A stretch of 47,734 nt of DNA from Flavobacteriales bacterium (GCA_002862785.1 PKDZ01000003.1:1-47734); one strand, 5' to 3'; counted from the first letter of the stretch, positions 17,225-26,189 are shown. The notes: generated by a model from the sequence alone, not told the origin. Numbers and translations are program-made.

Positions 17225-19201
17225 TCAGTTCCGGAGCAGGGTGATGCTGCCCGCTTCTGTTCGAAGGACATACCGCCCCGATGAGGGGAGTTGCAGGATG
17301 AGTCGCCCTTGGGGACACTGTCCGGACTCCACCAGTCGACCGGTGGCGTCGAACAGAACATAGCGTCCCAATGCCTGAGGGCTTTCCACCTGAACCCGAC
17401 CGTTCTCGGACGGGTTCGGCCAGGCGGTCATTTCCATGTCCATTTGCTCTTCCACGCCGTCCAGGATGGCCTCGATGGTGATGTCGGCAATGCGTTCGGG
17501 CAGGGGTGCGAATTCGGAGTACAATTGGCGGAAGCCATCGATGAGGCTGTCTCCCTGGAGTTCGAGCATGGGGGCCACCCACTTCGGGGGAATGGCCTGA
17601 TACCAGACGGTGCACTCCACGGTGAGTATGGAGTGTTGGTTCCATCCTTCAGGCAGGAGATATTGGATGCGGTCGGACCCGCTTCCCTCCTCGCCTTCTG
17701 AATCGAGGTTGAAGTTGGGATCTTCCAGGGCACCTCCAACGATCGCGGTGGTGTCATACACGGCATGGGCGGTGCTGAAGCCGCGTGGGGTCATCCGGTT
17801 GTCCTTGAGGTGCTCATGGGCCCGCTCGAGGAGGGTGGTCGGGTCGCCATTGACGTCACCGAGCACCAGTTCATAGATGAGCACGTCAGCAGGGTCTTCG
17901 ATGATGTCGTGGTGAGGCTCCCAAGCCACGTCTTCCTGGCCAAGGATGTGGCCGGTTTCGGGATTCCAGGCTCCGGAATGGAAGAGGGATTGTCCGTCAT
18001 CGCCACTGATTTCGACTTCGACCCACGCGCGACGTGCCGGGTATCCGGAGGGGAACTTGTGTCCGGCCTTGTTGGTCAGAAGCAAATCGACCCGGGGCAA
18101 GCCATCGTCGAGGATGAGTTCGGCCTCAAGGTCAAGGGTCTGCTCCTGGAGCATCGTCAGGGTGCGGTCGAGGGTGCTGTCGAATTGGGCTTCCGAGGCA
18201 GAGAGTCCGAGTGAATCGACGTTGTTCCGCAGCATGCGCAGCATGTGGGTGTTGGCTCCGACGAAGTAATGCAGGCTGTAGGGTGACCGGGGCTGGAGCC
18301 AAGCGTAGCCGCTCGCAATGCCCACTGGACCGTCAATCTGCGGCATGTGGCACCCCTGACACTCCTGCTGTTCTGGTCCGGATTCATAGACGGAGTTGAC
18401 CCATTCGTGGTAGGTGGCCTGCTCGATGACGGTGGCCCCGGTGTACTCCCCTTCTAGGTCGACGCTGGAGGTGACCAGACTGTGGCAGGCGGCACAGCTT
18501 TCCGAGCGGGTCATGTGCTCGCCATAGACCGGCATCAGCCCGACGAAATTGAACATGGGTTGCCACTGGATGGGGTAATCGTCCTTGCCACCCCCGTATT
18601 GGCCGTAGATGGTGTCTTCCACGAAGGTCATGTCGCCGCTAAACCGGGTGCCAATGCCATCGGCATCTTGCTGGTGACAGACGGCGCAGCTCACCCCATC
18701 GAGTGCGAGGCTGTCCGTCAGGGATTCGAGCAACGAATAGTATTCCGCACCGTCATGGTGGGCGGCGAAATGACCGACCGGCGCATGACAGCTCGTGCAC
18801 TTGTCCTCCAGACCCGCGGCGTGGGACGGGTTGGTGATGACCTCGTGGCGCACCTTGGCCCGCCAGAAGGGATCCTTGGTGCTGTTGGCCATCAGGGAAC
18901 TCCGCCAGTCGTCCACAACGTTGACGTCCCACCCGTCAGGCATAGGCTCCATGGGAAAGGTTTGTCCGGCGATGGAGGCCAATTCATTGGGGTCCTCGGC
19001 GTGACATCCGGCGCATTTGCCCGAGCCCTGAAAAAGGGAATTCAGGGTGTCCGGCAAACCGCCGAGCAAATCATTGTACACCACGCCCTCCAAACCATGG
19101 TGATAGGTTGCCTTCTGAGCATCATTCGCCGTCAGGCTGACCAACGCGCTCGTTGAGGCGAGGCCAAGCAACAGAAGAACGAAGCCGGCTGGACGGGACA
19201 T
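17225..19201 (-). CDS. Secreted pentaheme c-type cytochrome with T9SS C-terminal sorting domain
   Basis: Exported protein of about 658 residues. A signal peptide (AGFVLLLLGLASTSALVS) is followed by five CxxCH haem-attachment motifs: KCAGCH (about 63), KCTSCH (about 130), SCAVCH (about 170), SCAACH (about 225) and ECQGCH (about 275). A middle domain contains the LTNKAGHKFPSGYPARRAW segment seen in large multihaem cytochromes. The last ~75 residues (AWPNPSENGRVQVE ... RYVLRTEAGSITLLR) look like a type A T9SS sorting domain, which would place the haem protein on or outside the cell surface. No oxidoreductase-specific motif was recognised, so electron transfer is the only safe role. ATG 19201 is preferred; an in-frame start at 19228 falls in the upstream terminator. 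Confidence 0.88.
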   Translation of the reverse strand: MSRPAGFVLLLLGLASTSALVSLTANDAQKATYHHGLEGVVYNDLLGGLPDTLNSLFQGSGKCAGCHAEDPNELASIAGQTFPMEPMPDGWDVNVVDDWRSSLMANSTKDPFWRAKVRHEVITNPSHAAGLEDKCTSCHAPVGHFAAHHDGAEYYSLLESLTDSLALDGVSCAVCHQQDADGIGTRFSGDMTFVEDTIYGQYGGGKDDYPIQWQPMFNFVGLMPVYGEHMTRSESCAACHSLVTSSVDLEGEYTGATVIEQATYHEWVNSVYESGPEQQECQGCHMPQIDGPVGIASGYAWLQPRSPYSLHYFVGANTHMLRMLRNNVDSLGLSASEAQFDSTLDRTLTMLQEQTLDLEAELILDDGLPRVDLLLTNKAGHKFPSGYPARRAWVEVEISGDDGQSLFHSGAWNPETGHILGQEDVAWEPHHDIIEDPADVLIYELVLGDVNGDPTTLLERAHEHLKDNRMTPRGFSTAHAVYDTTAIVGGALEDPNFNLDSEGEEGSGSDRIQYLLPEGWNQHSILTVECTVWYQAIPPKWVAPMLELQGDSLIDGFRQLYSEFAPLPERIADITIEAILDGVEEQMDMEMTAWPNPSENGRVQVESPQALGRYVLFDATGRLVESGQCPQGRLILQLPSSGRYVLRTEAGSITLLRN

Positions 19202-19219
19202 GATGCGAAGGAAAGAAGA

Positions 19220-19244
19220 ACCCCGCACCGTTGCCGGGCGGGGT
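19220..19244 (-). terminator. Intrinsic terminator after the FG-GAP gene at 19266
   Basis: Read on the minus strand: a 10-base-pair GC-rich stem with one bulge (arms ACCCCGC/GCGGGGT plus CCG/CGG), tetraloop GCAA, then a TTCTTCTTTCC tail. It sits 21 bases after the stop at 19266 and only 18 bases before the cytochrome start codon. Confidence 0.75.
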
Positions 19245-19265
19245 CCTTGAATCGGTGGATGGAGA

Positions 19266-22112
19266 TCAGCGGAGGACGATGCGCGCCGTGGCGGTGCGGC
19301 CTCCTTGCGTGAGCTTCAGGATGTGAACGCCCTTGGGCAGGGTCGAAAAGTCCAGGGTGCCAAGCAGGTTCGGTCCAGCAGCTTCCCGTTGGAAGAGCAG
19401 TCGGCCGGAGGCATCGATGACCTCACAGCGCACGGCGCCAGTGGCCACTTCCCATTGGAGTTGGACTTGCCCTTCCGTCGGGTTGGGATACACCTGAAGG
19501 CCGCCGTCCAGTACGGTGAGGTCGGCGACGCCACTGGTGGTCACGGTGACCGTCACGGGCACACGGTCAGAGGCGCAGGCGATGCCCTGGGTGCTCACTG
19601 TCCAATCGTAGAAGAAATAGTAGTAGTTGGTGGCGTTGTTGGGGTTGTTCACGCTGCTGGAGGTGATGGTCGCCAGATCGCCAAGTTCGTAGGGATAGTC
19701 GAGGTTGCTGCCCTGTCCGTCGCGCCACAACTGGGGGTTGCCATCGAGGCTGCGGAGGCCATGTCCCGTTCCGGCGGGAACGACGAGGCCCAGTTCCACA
19801 ATGCTCTCGCCATCGGGAATGGTCACCGTGATCTGGTCGAGGACGTTGCCGGCGCCGTCGATGGCGGCGATGGTCCGATCCTCTTCGCCATTGGCAAACA
19901 CCTTGACGCTTTCGATCACGAGGTCTTCATAGGCGTCGAAGCGGAGCCAGTAGTTGCTGTTGTTGTGGTATTGACCGTCACTCTGTGCGGACGATCCGCC
20001 CATTGCGGTTTCGAGGCCGTGGTTCAAAACGTCCTCCACCCAGAAGGTGGTGGTTTCGCTCAGCACGTCCGTGGTGTAGCTGTTGCCGACGAACACGGGG
20101 TTCTCTGCGGTCTCGCTGTCGTACCAGTGGAGTTCGGACCCCGTGAACTCCAGCGTCGTGCTGGCCGGGGCGGGAATTTCGGTGTCTTCCACGGTGGGGT
20201 TGCCGGGCACGTCGTAGACCTCGACCACGACATTCTCGGAGGCGGTGGGCTCGGCGCATTCTCCGTCGATGGCCACGCTGTACGTGCCGGCCTCGGAAAT
20301 CTGAATGCTCTGGTCCGTGGCGCCGTTGCTCCAAGCGTAGCCCGGGGCAGCGCTGCAGATGAGCGTGACGGTTTCCCCGTCACAAAGTTTGAGGTCGCCG
20401 TCGACCGTGATGGTCGGAACCTCTGGCTCGTAGACCTCGATGGAGATCGGGTTGGAGATGCCGGCGCAGCCATCTTGGTCATAGACGAGCACAGTATAGT
20501 TGCCGGTTTCTCCCACGGTGATGCCGAGGGCCATCTCGCCATTGCTCCACTCGTAGGTAGCGTAACCCATCGGAGCGTCAATCGTGACGGTCTCTCCCGG
20601 GCAGATGACGTTGGCCCCGGTCAGGGTCAGGTCGAAGGCGCCGATTTGGCACGGAGCTTCGATGACGTTGTGGTAGGTGTCGATGGCGGGATCAATGAGG
20701 GTCGTGGTGAATCCGCTCGGGAAGTGCACCACGGCGCTGTCGATGTGGTCGGCCTCGCCAAGACCGAAGTGCGGGTGGGTCGTGCAGGTGATGCCGTAGC
20801 TCTCGCCGGCACGGACATCACGGAGCTGAACGCCCCAGGGTCCATAGATGGCGACCTGGGCGCCCACCGCATCGGCGTTGGATTCGATGCCCTGCAGGTC
20901 GAAGCACACCCAGTGGTGATCACTGCCATCGTTGATGTAGAGCTGGTCCGGGTTGTTGTTGTCCGGGCTCACGTACACGCTGCCGTGGCTGGCAATCAGG
21001 TCCATCTGGCCGTCGCGGCTCACGTCACCGGTGGCGAAGCTGAGCATGGCGTCGCCGTAGCTGAATGGCCAGGCGAGTTGCTCGAACGTGCCGTCGCCGT
21101 TGCCCTTGAAGTAGTAATTGGAGCTGTTGTCTCCGGAGGTGATAAAGTCGAGGAAGCCGTCGTTGTCGAAGTCCTCAAACTTGCTCTGGAGGAAGAAACC
21201 GCTGACCTCCATGCCACTGCCGGCGGTGATGTCGGTGTAATGGCCGGTGCCGTCGTTTTCGAGGAGGAACAAGGTCGTGCTGTGGTTCGTCACGGCAAGG
21301 TCCATGTCGCCGTCGTTGTCGATGTCACCGAAGTCTGCCGTCCAGCTCTGCTCGAAGAACACGAGGCCGCGGTCGGCCGCCTCCTCGGTCCATCCTCCCT
21401 GGCCGTCATTGACCCAGAGTTGGTTGATGCGGCGCGGGTCTTGAGGGTCGCTGACAAACTGGCGGCACTTGGCGATGTACAGGTCGACGTCGCCATCGCT
21501 GTCGAAATCGCTGAATACGGTGCCGTAGTTGCCGCTGTGGTCGGTGTTCGGGTAATCGGTATGGTCGTAGCTCATCAGCGGCATCAGGTTCTGGTCGTTG
21601 ACCGGAGGGCCGGTCTCGGAGCCTTTCCACATGCGGCTGAGGGCGTCGTCGTGGCAGCCAAAGGCGTCGAGGACGCCGTCGTTGTCGAGGTCGGCCATGT
21701 TGCAGGCCTGCATGAACATGGAGCCGTTGTCGAGGTCGTTGAGCTCGAAGGTGCCTCCGGGACCGATGGCCATGAAGTGAACGCCGTCATAGCTGCCGCC
21801 GGCGTAGATGTCCTTGAAACCGTCGTTGTTCATGTCGCCGATGCAGGCGCCCCACTGGTTTGCGGTGCTGACCTGACCGTAGTGGACCTTGCTGAATCCG
21901 GTGGCGGTCTGGTAGAGAATGTTGACGTCGTCGCCCTGGTCGAAGAGCACGAGGTCATCCAGTCCATCGTTGTCGACATCGATGAAGCCGATTGGGCCTC
22001 CGCTGTGGAAGGCGTCGCCGAGCAGATCGGTGGACAGGGTGAAGGATTGGGTGAATGCGGTGACGCTGAACAACAGCATGGCAGTCAACGCGGAAAGGCG
22101 GGTTTGGTTCAT
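19266..22112 (-). CDS. Secreted FG-GAP/VCBS protein with UnbV domain and type A T9SS sorting domain
   Basis: About 948 residues. Signal peptide LSALTAMLLFSVTAFTQ; VCBS/FG-GAP repeats with DVDNDGLDDL, DMNNDGFKDI, DLDNDGVLDA, DFDSDGDVDL, DIDNDGDMDL, DFDNDGFLDF (to about 370); ASPIC/UnbV around 415-480; two Ig/PKD-like segments with YEWSNGEMALGI and YAWSNGATDQSI; and the C-terminal VYPNPTEGQVQLQWE ... GVHILKLTQGGRTATARIVL sorting domain. This is the fourth UnbV protein in 20 kb but is more distant from the other three. ATG 22112 opens the signal peptide. A TACCTTGC -7-like box at 22133-22140 and a palindrome at 22147-22160 lie upstream. The gene ends in a strong terminator. Confidence 0.88.
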   Translation of the reverse strand: MNQTRLSALTAMLLFSVTAFTQSFTLSTDLLGDAFHSGGPIGFIDVDNDGLDDLVLFDQGDDVNILYQTATGFSKVHYGQVSTANQWGACIGDMNNDGFKDIYAGGSYDGVHFMAIGPGGTFELNDLDNGSMFMQACNMADLDNDGVLDAFGCHDDALSRMWKGSETGPPVNDQNLMPLMSYDHTDYPNTDHSGNYGTVFSDFDSDGDVDLYIAKCRQFVSDPQDPRRINQLWVNDGQGGWTEEAADRGLVFFEQSWTADFGDIDNDGDMDLAVTNHSTTLFLLENDGTGHYTDITAGSGMEVSGFFLQSKFEDFDNDGFLDFITSGDNSSNYYFKGNGDGTFEQLAWPFSYGDAMLSFATGDVSRDGQMDLIASHGSVYVSPDNNNPDQLYINDGSDHHWVCFDLQGIESNADAVGAQVAIYGPWGVQLRDVRAGESYGITCTTHPHFGLGEADHIDSAVVHFPSGFTTTLIDPAIDTYHNVIEAPCQIGAFDLTLTGANVICPGETVTIDAPMGYATYEWSNGEMALGITVGETGNYTVLVYDQDGCAGISNPISIEVYEPEVPTITVDGDLKLCDGETVTLICSAAPGYAWSNGATDQSIQISEAGTYSVAIDGECAEPTASENVVVEVYDVPGNPTVEDTEIPAPASTTLEFTGSELHWYDSETAENPVFVGNSYTTDVLSETTTFWVEDVLNHGLETAMGGSSAQSDGQYHNNSNYWLRFDAYEDLVIESVKVFANGEEDRTIAAIDGAGNVLDQITVTIPDGESIVELGLVVPAGTGHGLRSLDGNPQLWRDGQGSNLDYPYELGDLATITSSSVNNPNNATNYYYFFYDWTVSTQGIACASDRVPVTVTVTTSGVADLTVLDGGLQVYPNPTEGQVQLQWEVATGAVRCEVIDASGRLLFQREAAGPNLLGTLDFSTLPKGVHILKLTQGGRTATARIVLR

Positions 22113-22132
22113 CCTTGAAGGTTTGCGGAACG

Positions 22133-22140
22133 GCAAGGTA
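22133..22140 (-). promoter_or_regulatory. -7-like element TACCTTGC of the FG-GAP gene at 22112
   Basis: Read on the minus strand, partial TAnnTTTG match (TA and TT positions) with a 20-base leader to the ATG. The same octamer precedes nth at 46568. Confidence 0.3.
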
Positions 22141-22146
22141 AGCACT

Positions 22147-22160
22147 CACGTGCGCACGTG
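22147..22160. promoter_or_regulatory. 14-bp perfect palindrome CACGTGCGCACGTG, candidate operator
   Basis: Two CACGTG cores joined by CG make a perfect 14-base palindrome in the 106-base divergent spacer between the FG-GAP gene (minus) and mtaB (plus). It lies 6 bases upstream of the -7-like box of the FG-GAP gene, where a bound regulator would occupy the promoter spacer. The cognate protein is unknown. Confidence 0.45.
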
Positions 22161-22206
22161 TCCGTCGATGGTCATAACCGCTCAATGGGCCTCGAGGTTG
22201 CCCGAT

Positions 22207-22214
22207 TAATTTTG
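22207..22214 (+). promoter_or_regulatory. -7 element TAATTTTG of mtaB
   Basis: Exact TAnnTTTG match followed by tgcc and then the ATG at 22219. Predicted leaderless transcript. Confidence 0.6.
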
Positions 22215-22218
22215 TGCC

Positions 22219-23550
22219 ATGGCAAACCATGGCCGCGTGGCCTTTGAGACGCTGGGCTGCAAGCTCAATTTCTCCGAATCGAGCGCCCTCCTCCGTGGGC
22301 TCACCGATGCCGGCTACGCCAAGGTGGCCGTGGAGGATCGGCCGGACGTCGTGGTGGTCAACACCTGCAGCGTCACAGACCACGCCGATGCCAAATGCCG
22401 CAACATCGTGAGGCGCGCCAAAGCGGCCAATCCTGAATCGTTTGTGGCGGTCATCGGTTGCTATGCTCAGCTCAAGCCCAAGGAGATTGCCGACATCGAG
22501 GGCGTGGACCTGGTGCTCGGCGCGCAGGAAAAGTTCAACCTGGCCGGACACTTGGAGTCCCAGCGTGCCCGGAAGGCATCCGGAGACGATACGGCCGTGG
22601 TGGAGCGCGGGGAGATTCGCGATGTCCAGGCCTTTCACCCCGCGGTGAGCAGTGGCGACCGGACCCGCAGTTTTCTCAAGGTGCAGGACGGATGTGATTA
22701 TTTCTGTGCCTTCTGCACCATTCCTTTGGCCCGCGGGCGCTCCCGCTCAGCGGACATTGCGACCACCCTCATCGAGGCCCGCAAGTCCGCTGAGGCCGGG
22801 GCCCGGGAAATCGTCTTGACTGGCGTGAACATCGGCGACTTCGGAAAGGCGCAGGGGGAAACTCTTCTCGATCTCTGCCGGGCGCTGGAAGACGATGCCG
22901 GTCTCGCGTCGATCGAGCGCTACCGCATCAGTTCGATCGAACCCAACCTCCTGGAGGCCCCGCTGATTGATTTCGTGGCGGATTCGCGGAAATTCCAGCC
23001 CCATTTCCACATTCCTCTTCAAAGTGGAAGTGACGCCGTTCTGAGCGCCATGCGTCGTCGGTATCGGACCGATCTCTACCACGATCGTTTGGCCCACATT
23101 GTGGACCGCATGCCCGAGGCCGGCATCGGCATTGACGTCATTGTCGGATTTCCGGGCGAGACGGAAGTGGAATTCGCCAAGACCCGGGATTTCCTGTTGG
23201 AGGCGCCGGCCTCCTATCTCCACGTGTTCACCTACAGCGAGCGGCCCAAGACGACGGCGTTGCGCATCGACGAGGTGGTGCCTGTTTCGGAGCGCAAAGC
23301 GCGCAACAAGGTGCTGACCCAAATCAGCCTCAAAAAGCAATGGGCCCATGCGGCCCGATTCGAGGGCGCCACCCGCCCGGTGTTGCTGGAAGGTGAAGTG
23401 GACGTGGCGGGCGCTCGGTCGGGTTACACCCCAGAATACGTGCGGGTGGCGGTGGCCGATTCCGCGAAACTTGCACCCGGCACGGTGGTCGACGTGGCCT
23501 TGGGCGGATTCCGTGAGGGCCGGGTTCAGGGGACCTTGGTCTGCGCCTAA
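22219..23550 (+). CDS. mtaB: tRNA (t6A37) methylthiotransferase MtaB
   Basis: Radical-SAM enzyme that converts t6A37 to ms2t6A37 in ANN-decoding tRNAs. The 443-residue protein shows the MTTase domain (TLGCKLNFSES, NTCSVTDHADAK, IGCYAQL: three Cys for the auxiliary cluster), the radical-SAM cluster motif CDYFCAFCTIP (about residue 155), GREIVLTGVNIGDFG, and FHIPLQSGSDAVL. The LGCKLNFSES and NTCSVTDHAD forms are those of MtaB rather than MiaB or RimO. Start fixed by the promoter element 4 bases upstream. Followed by lgt 23 bases later. Confidence 0.92.
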   Translation: MANHGRVAFETLGCKLNFSESSALLRGLTDAGYAKVAVEDRPDVVVVNTCSVTDHADAKCRNIVRRAKAANPESFVAVIGCYAQLKPKEIADIEGVDLVLGAQEKFNLAGHLESQRARKASGDDTAVVERGEIRDVQAFHPAVSSGDRTRSFLKVQDGCDYFCAFCTIPLARGRSRSADIATTLIEARKSAEAGAREIVLTGVNIGDFGKAQGETLLDLCRALEDDAGLASIERYRISSIEPNLLEAPLIDFVADSRKFQPHFHIPLQSGSDAVLSAMRRRYRTDLYHDRLAHIVDRMPEAGIGIDVIVGFPGETEVEFAKTRDFLLEAPASYLHVFTYSERPKTTALRIDEVVPVSERKARNKVLTQISLKKQWAHAARFEGATRPVLLEGEVDVAGARSGYTPEYVRVAVADSAKLAPGTVVDVALGGFREGRVQGTLVCA

Positions 23551-23573
23551 CTTGCCGGCAGATTCGCGCCGCC

Positions 23574-24785
23574 GTGTACCCCAATCTGTACTTTCTCTTC
23601 CAGGATCTGTTCGGCATCGAAATCGCGGCTTTGAAGCTCGTGAATTCGTTTGGCCTCATGGTGGCCCTGGCCTTCGTGGCGGCGTCGGCTTTGCTGCGCC
23701 GTGAGCTCCAACGAAAGGAGAAGGATGGCGTGCTGCCGACCACGGAGAAAACGGTCTGGGTCGGAAAGCCCGAGGGGCCCTTGGCGTGGGTGTCCAGCGG
23801 TCTGCTTGGATTCGTGCTCGGTTGGAAGGTGCTTTGGCTCCTCGTCAATGCCTCCGACCTGTTTCAGGGTGGCGGTCCGCCTCAACAACACCTGTTCAGC
23901 GTGGCGGGATATCCCGTTCTCGGTGTCCTGGTGGGCGTGGTCATGGGCTGGCTCCGTTGGAAGGAGGATGTCAAGCAACAGCTTGAGACCCCGGAACAGA
24001 AGACCGTCACCGTGCATCCGTGGGAGCGGACGGGCAACGTCACGCTGTATGCGGCCGTTGGTGGTGTCGTCGGGGCCAAACTGTTCCACCTGCTCGAATA
24101 CCCGGATGAGCTGGTGGCCTTTTTTCGCGAACCCTCTTTGCAGAGCTTTCTGGGTGGATTGACCATTTATGGTGGTCTCATTGTGGGGGGATTGGCGGTC
24201 GCCTGGTATGCCCGTCGCGTCAAGATTCCTTTCCTCCATCTCGCGGATGCCACGGCGCCCGGGTTGATTCTGGCCTACGGCATCGGACGCATGGGCTGCC
24301 AGATCAGTGGAGACGGCGACTGGGGCATCCCGAACGTGAACCCCAAGCCCGATTGGCTCTCGTGGGCGCCGGACTGGGTGTGGTCGTATTCCTTTCCCAA
24401 CAACGTCAACGCGGTCTACGGCCCTCGTCCCGCTGGATACACGGGCAAGCTGATCACGGAGAATGACCCCTGGCCCATTTTCGAGGGCTTCGGCACCTAC
24501 CTCGACCCGGGGGTCTACCCCACGTCTTTCTACGAGACGATGATGGCCACGGCCATTTTTGCCTTCCTCTGGAGCATGCGCAAGCGCTGGACCGCGCCGG
24601 GCTTTCTCTTTGGGATCTACCTGATGTTCAATGGCATCGAGCGGTTCTTCATCGAGAAGATTCGAGTCAATGCGGAGATGGACTGGTTGGGCATGACGTT
24701 CACCCAGGCCGAGCTGATTTCGACGCTGACTTTCCTCGGCGGCCTCGCCCTGACCATTTGGGTGTCCCGACGCCAAAAGGGTTGA
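23574..24785 (+). CDS. lgt: Prolipoprotein diacylglyceryl transferase
   Basis: Inner-membrane enzyme that attaches diacylglycerol to lipobox cysteines. The 403-residue protein has about seven hydrophobic segments and the Lgt signature LAYGIGRMGCQISGDGDWG (around residues 235-253, with the essential Arg and Gly residues), the LTIYGGLIVGG segment, and YPTSFYETM near residue 315. It is longer than the E. coli enzyme because of inserted loops, as in other Bacteroidota. The start is GTG 23574 (YPNLYFLFQDL). It would serve the lipoproteins encoded here (11369, 44191, 44937). Followed 3 bases later by the inositol-phosphatase gene. Confidence 0.92.
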   Translation: MYPNLYFLFQDLFGIEIAALKLVNSFGLMVALAFVAASALLRRELQRKEKDGVLPTTEKTVWVGKPEGPLAWVSSGLLGFVLGWKVLWLLVNASDLFQGGGPPQQHLFSVAGYPVLGVLVGVVMGWLRWKEDVKQQLETPEQKTVTVHPWERTGNVTLYAAVGGVVGAKLFHLLEYPDELVAFFREPSLQSFLGGLTIYGGLIVGGLAVAWYARRVKIPFLHLADATAPGLILAYGIGRMGCQISGDGDWGIPNVNPKPDWLSWAPDWVWSYSFPNNVNAVYGPRPAGYTGKLITENDPWPIFEGFGTYLDPGVYPTSFYETMMATAIFAFLWSMRKRWTAPGFLFGIYLMFNGIERFFIEKIRVNAEMDWLGMTFTQAELISTLTFLGGLALTIWVSRRQKG

Positions 24786-24788
24786 CCC

Positions 24789-25610
24789 ATGGATTCCAAG
24801 GCTTCTCTCCCCTTCGATGCTGCAGTGCTGACTGCTGATGCCGTTGCGGTCATTCGTCCCGTTGGCAATTACTTGGTCGAGCAACAGGTCGCCGAGGCCG
24901 ACATTGAAGTGAAGGGGTTGAATTCCCTCGTGAGCCATGTCGACAAGACGGCAGAAGCCAGGCTGGTCGAAGGACTGCAAGCTCTGCTTCCTGAGGCTGG
25001 CTTTCTGGCCGAGGAGGGCACGGCCGGCGCGTCAGACGACGCCCGCTTCCGCTGGGTGGTGGATCCACTCGACGGCACAACCAACCTCATTCATGGTCTG
25101 CCGGTGTTTTGTGTGTCTGTCGCCCTTGTCGATGGCCACCAGCCCGTTGTCGCCATTGTGTATGACCCCAACCGAGACGAGTGCTTTACGGCTTGGCAAG
25201 GTGGAGGCACGCACCTCAATGGTCGGCCGATTCGGTGCGCGCGACGAGATCGATTGGCCGATGGACTGGTGGCGACGGGCTTCCCCCACTGGGACTTCGA
25301 CCGGATGGACGACTACCTCAAGGCCTTGACCGTCTTTGCCCGAGGATCACGCGGCATCCGCAGAATGGGGTCCGCGGCCATTGATCTGGCCTATGTCGCC
25401 TGCGGCCGGTTTGACCTCTTCTTCGAATACAGTCTGCAGCCGTGGGACATTGCGGCGGGCCTTCTGCTCGTTCAGGAAGCCGGCGGCATCACCTGCACCT
25501 TTTCTGGACAGGACGACGCGGAGGCCATGCTGTCTGGGGCAGAAACCTTTGCCGCCGCTTCCGGCATCGCCGATGAAGGGTTGGCGGTGATCCGTTCAGC
25601 CTTTGGTTAA
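24789..25610 (+). CDS. Inositol monophosphatase family protein
   Basis: Mg-dependent phosphatase of 273 residues in the IMPase/FIG superfamily. Metal-binding motifs are intact: FLAEEG (Glu), WVVDPLDGTTNLIHGLP (about residues 88-104) and QPWDIAAGLLLVQEAGG near 220. Substrate cannot be told from sequence; homologues act on inositol 1-phosphate, histidinol phosphate or PAP, or act like SuhB in ribosome assembly. It starts 3 bases after the lgt stop, so it is probably co-transcribed. The next gene has its own promoter-like element. Confidence 0.9.
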   Translation: MDSKASLPFDAAVLTADAVAVIRPVGNYLVEQQVAEADIEVKGLNSLVSHVDKTAEARLVEGLQALLPEAGFLAEEGTAGASDDARFRWVVDPLDGTTNLIHGLPVFCVSVALVDGHQPVVAIVYDPNRDECFTAWQGGGTHLNGRPIRCARRDRLADGLVATGFPHWDFDRMDDYLKALTVFARGSRGIRRMGSAAIDLAYVACGRFDLFFEYSLQPWDIAAGLLLVQEAGGITCTFSGQDDAEAMLSGAETFAAASGIADEGLAVIRSAFG

Positions 25611-25644
25611 ACGCTCCGGTGTGTGACCCGTTCCTTTGGGGAAC

Positions 25645-26184
25645 GTGCGATCCGCTTCGAAGAACACCGCCCCGCCTGATTTCGCCACCTGGATGCGTGA
25701 ACATTACCGCTTGGTGCTGTCCCAAAGCCGGCGCATGCTGGGCGTGACCGAGGATGCGGAGGATGTAACCCAAGCCGTGTTCGTGAAGACCTGGAAGGCG
25801 TGGGACGGATTTGAAGGCAATGAGGCCCAGCGCCGTGCCTGGCTCCTCCGCATCACGCGCAATGCCACGGTGGACGCCGCCCGAAAGCGGAATCTGCGGC
25901 GCATGGCGCCACTCGACATCATGTTGGAGGAACGAACAGCGGAGGCCTTGGACTCTCCCGATTTTGAAGGAGACGCCATCTTGGCGCGGCTCCATGCCGC
26001 AATCTCCACGCTGCCGCCCAAACAACGCTGGGTCTTTCAGGCCCGGTATTTTGACGATCGCCCCTATTCGGACCTCTCCTCAGAAACAGGCACATCTGAA
26101 GGTGCGTTGAAAGCGTCCTATCACCACGCCAAGAAAAAGATCGAGTCCATCCTCCAAAAAGAGGCGGAATCCTGGTTCCATTAA
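25645..26184 (+). CDS. ECF-type RNA polymerase sigma factor
   Basis: About 179 residues with region 2 (WMREHYRLVLSQSRRMLGVTEDAEDVTQAVFVKTWKAWDGF, positions 25690-25812) and region 4 (LPPKQRWVFQARYFDDRPYSDLS, then GTSEGALKASYHHAKKKIE as recognition helix). No extra domains. GTG 25645 is preferred; TTG 25636 would add three residues. A TTCCTTTG element (5 of 6 positions) ends 6 bases before the GTG. The gene leads a three-gene operon with a small membrane protein and a Spy-like periplasmic protein, a typical Bacteroidota envelope-stress arrangement. Confidence 0.93.
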   Translation: MRSASKNTAPPDFATWMREHYRLVLSQSRRMLGVTEDAEDVTQAVFVKTWKAWDGFEGNEAQRRAWLLRITRNATVDAARKRNLRRMAPLDIMLEERTAEALDSPDFEGDAILARLHAAISTLPPKQRWVFQARYFDDRPYSDLSSETGTSEGALKASYHHAKKKIESILQKEAESWFH

Positions 26185-26189
26185 ACCCG

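Noticed and set aside
19305-22118. 937-codon plus-strand open frame, Val/His/Gly-rich
   Set aside because: Exact antisense of the FG-GAP/T9SS gene at 19266-22112; low-complexity composition without domains, a by-product of GC-rich codons in the GAC/GTC/GAT repeats.
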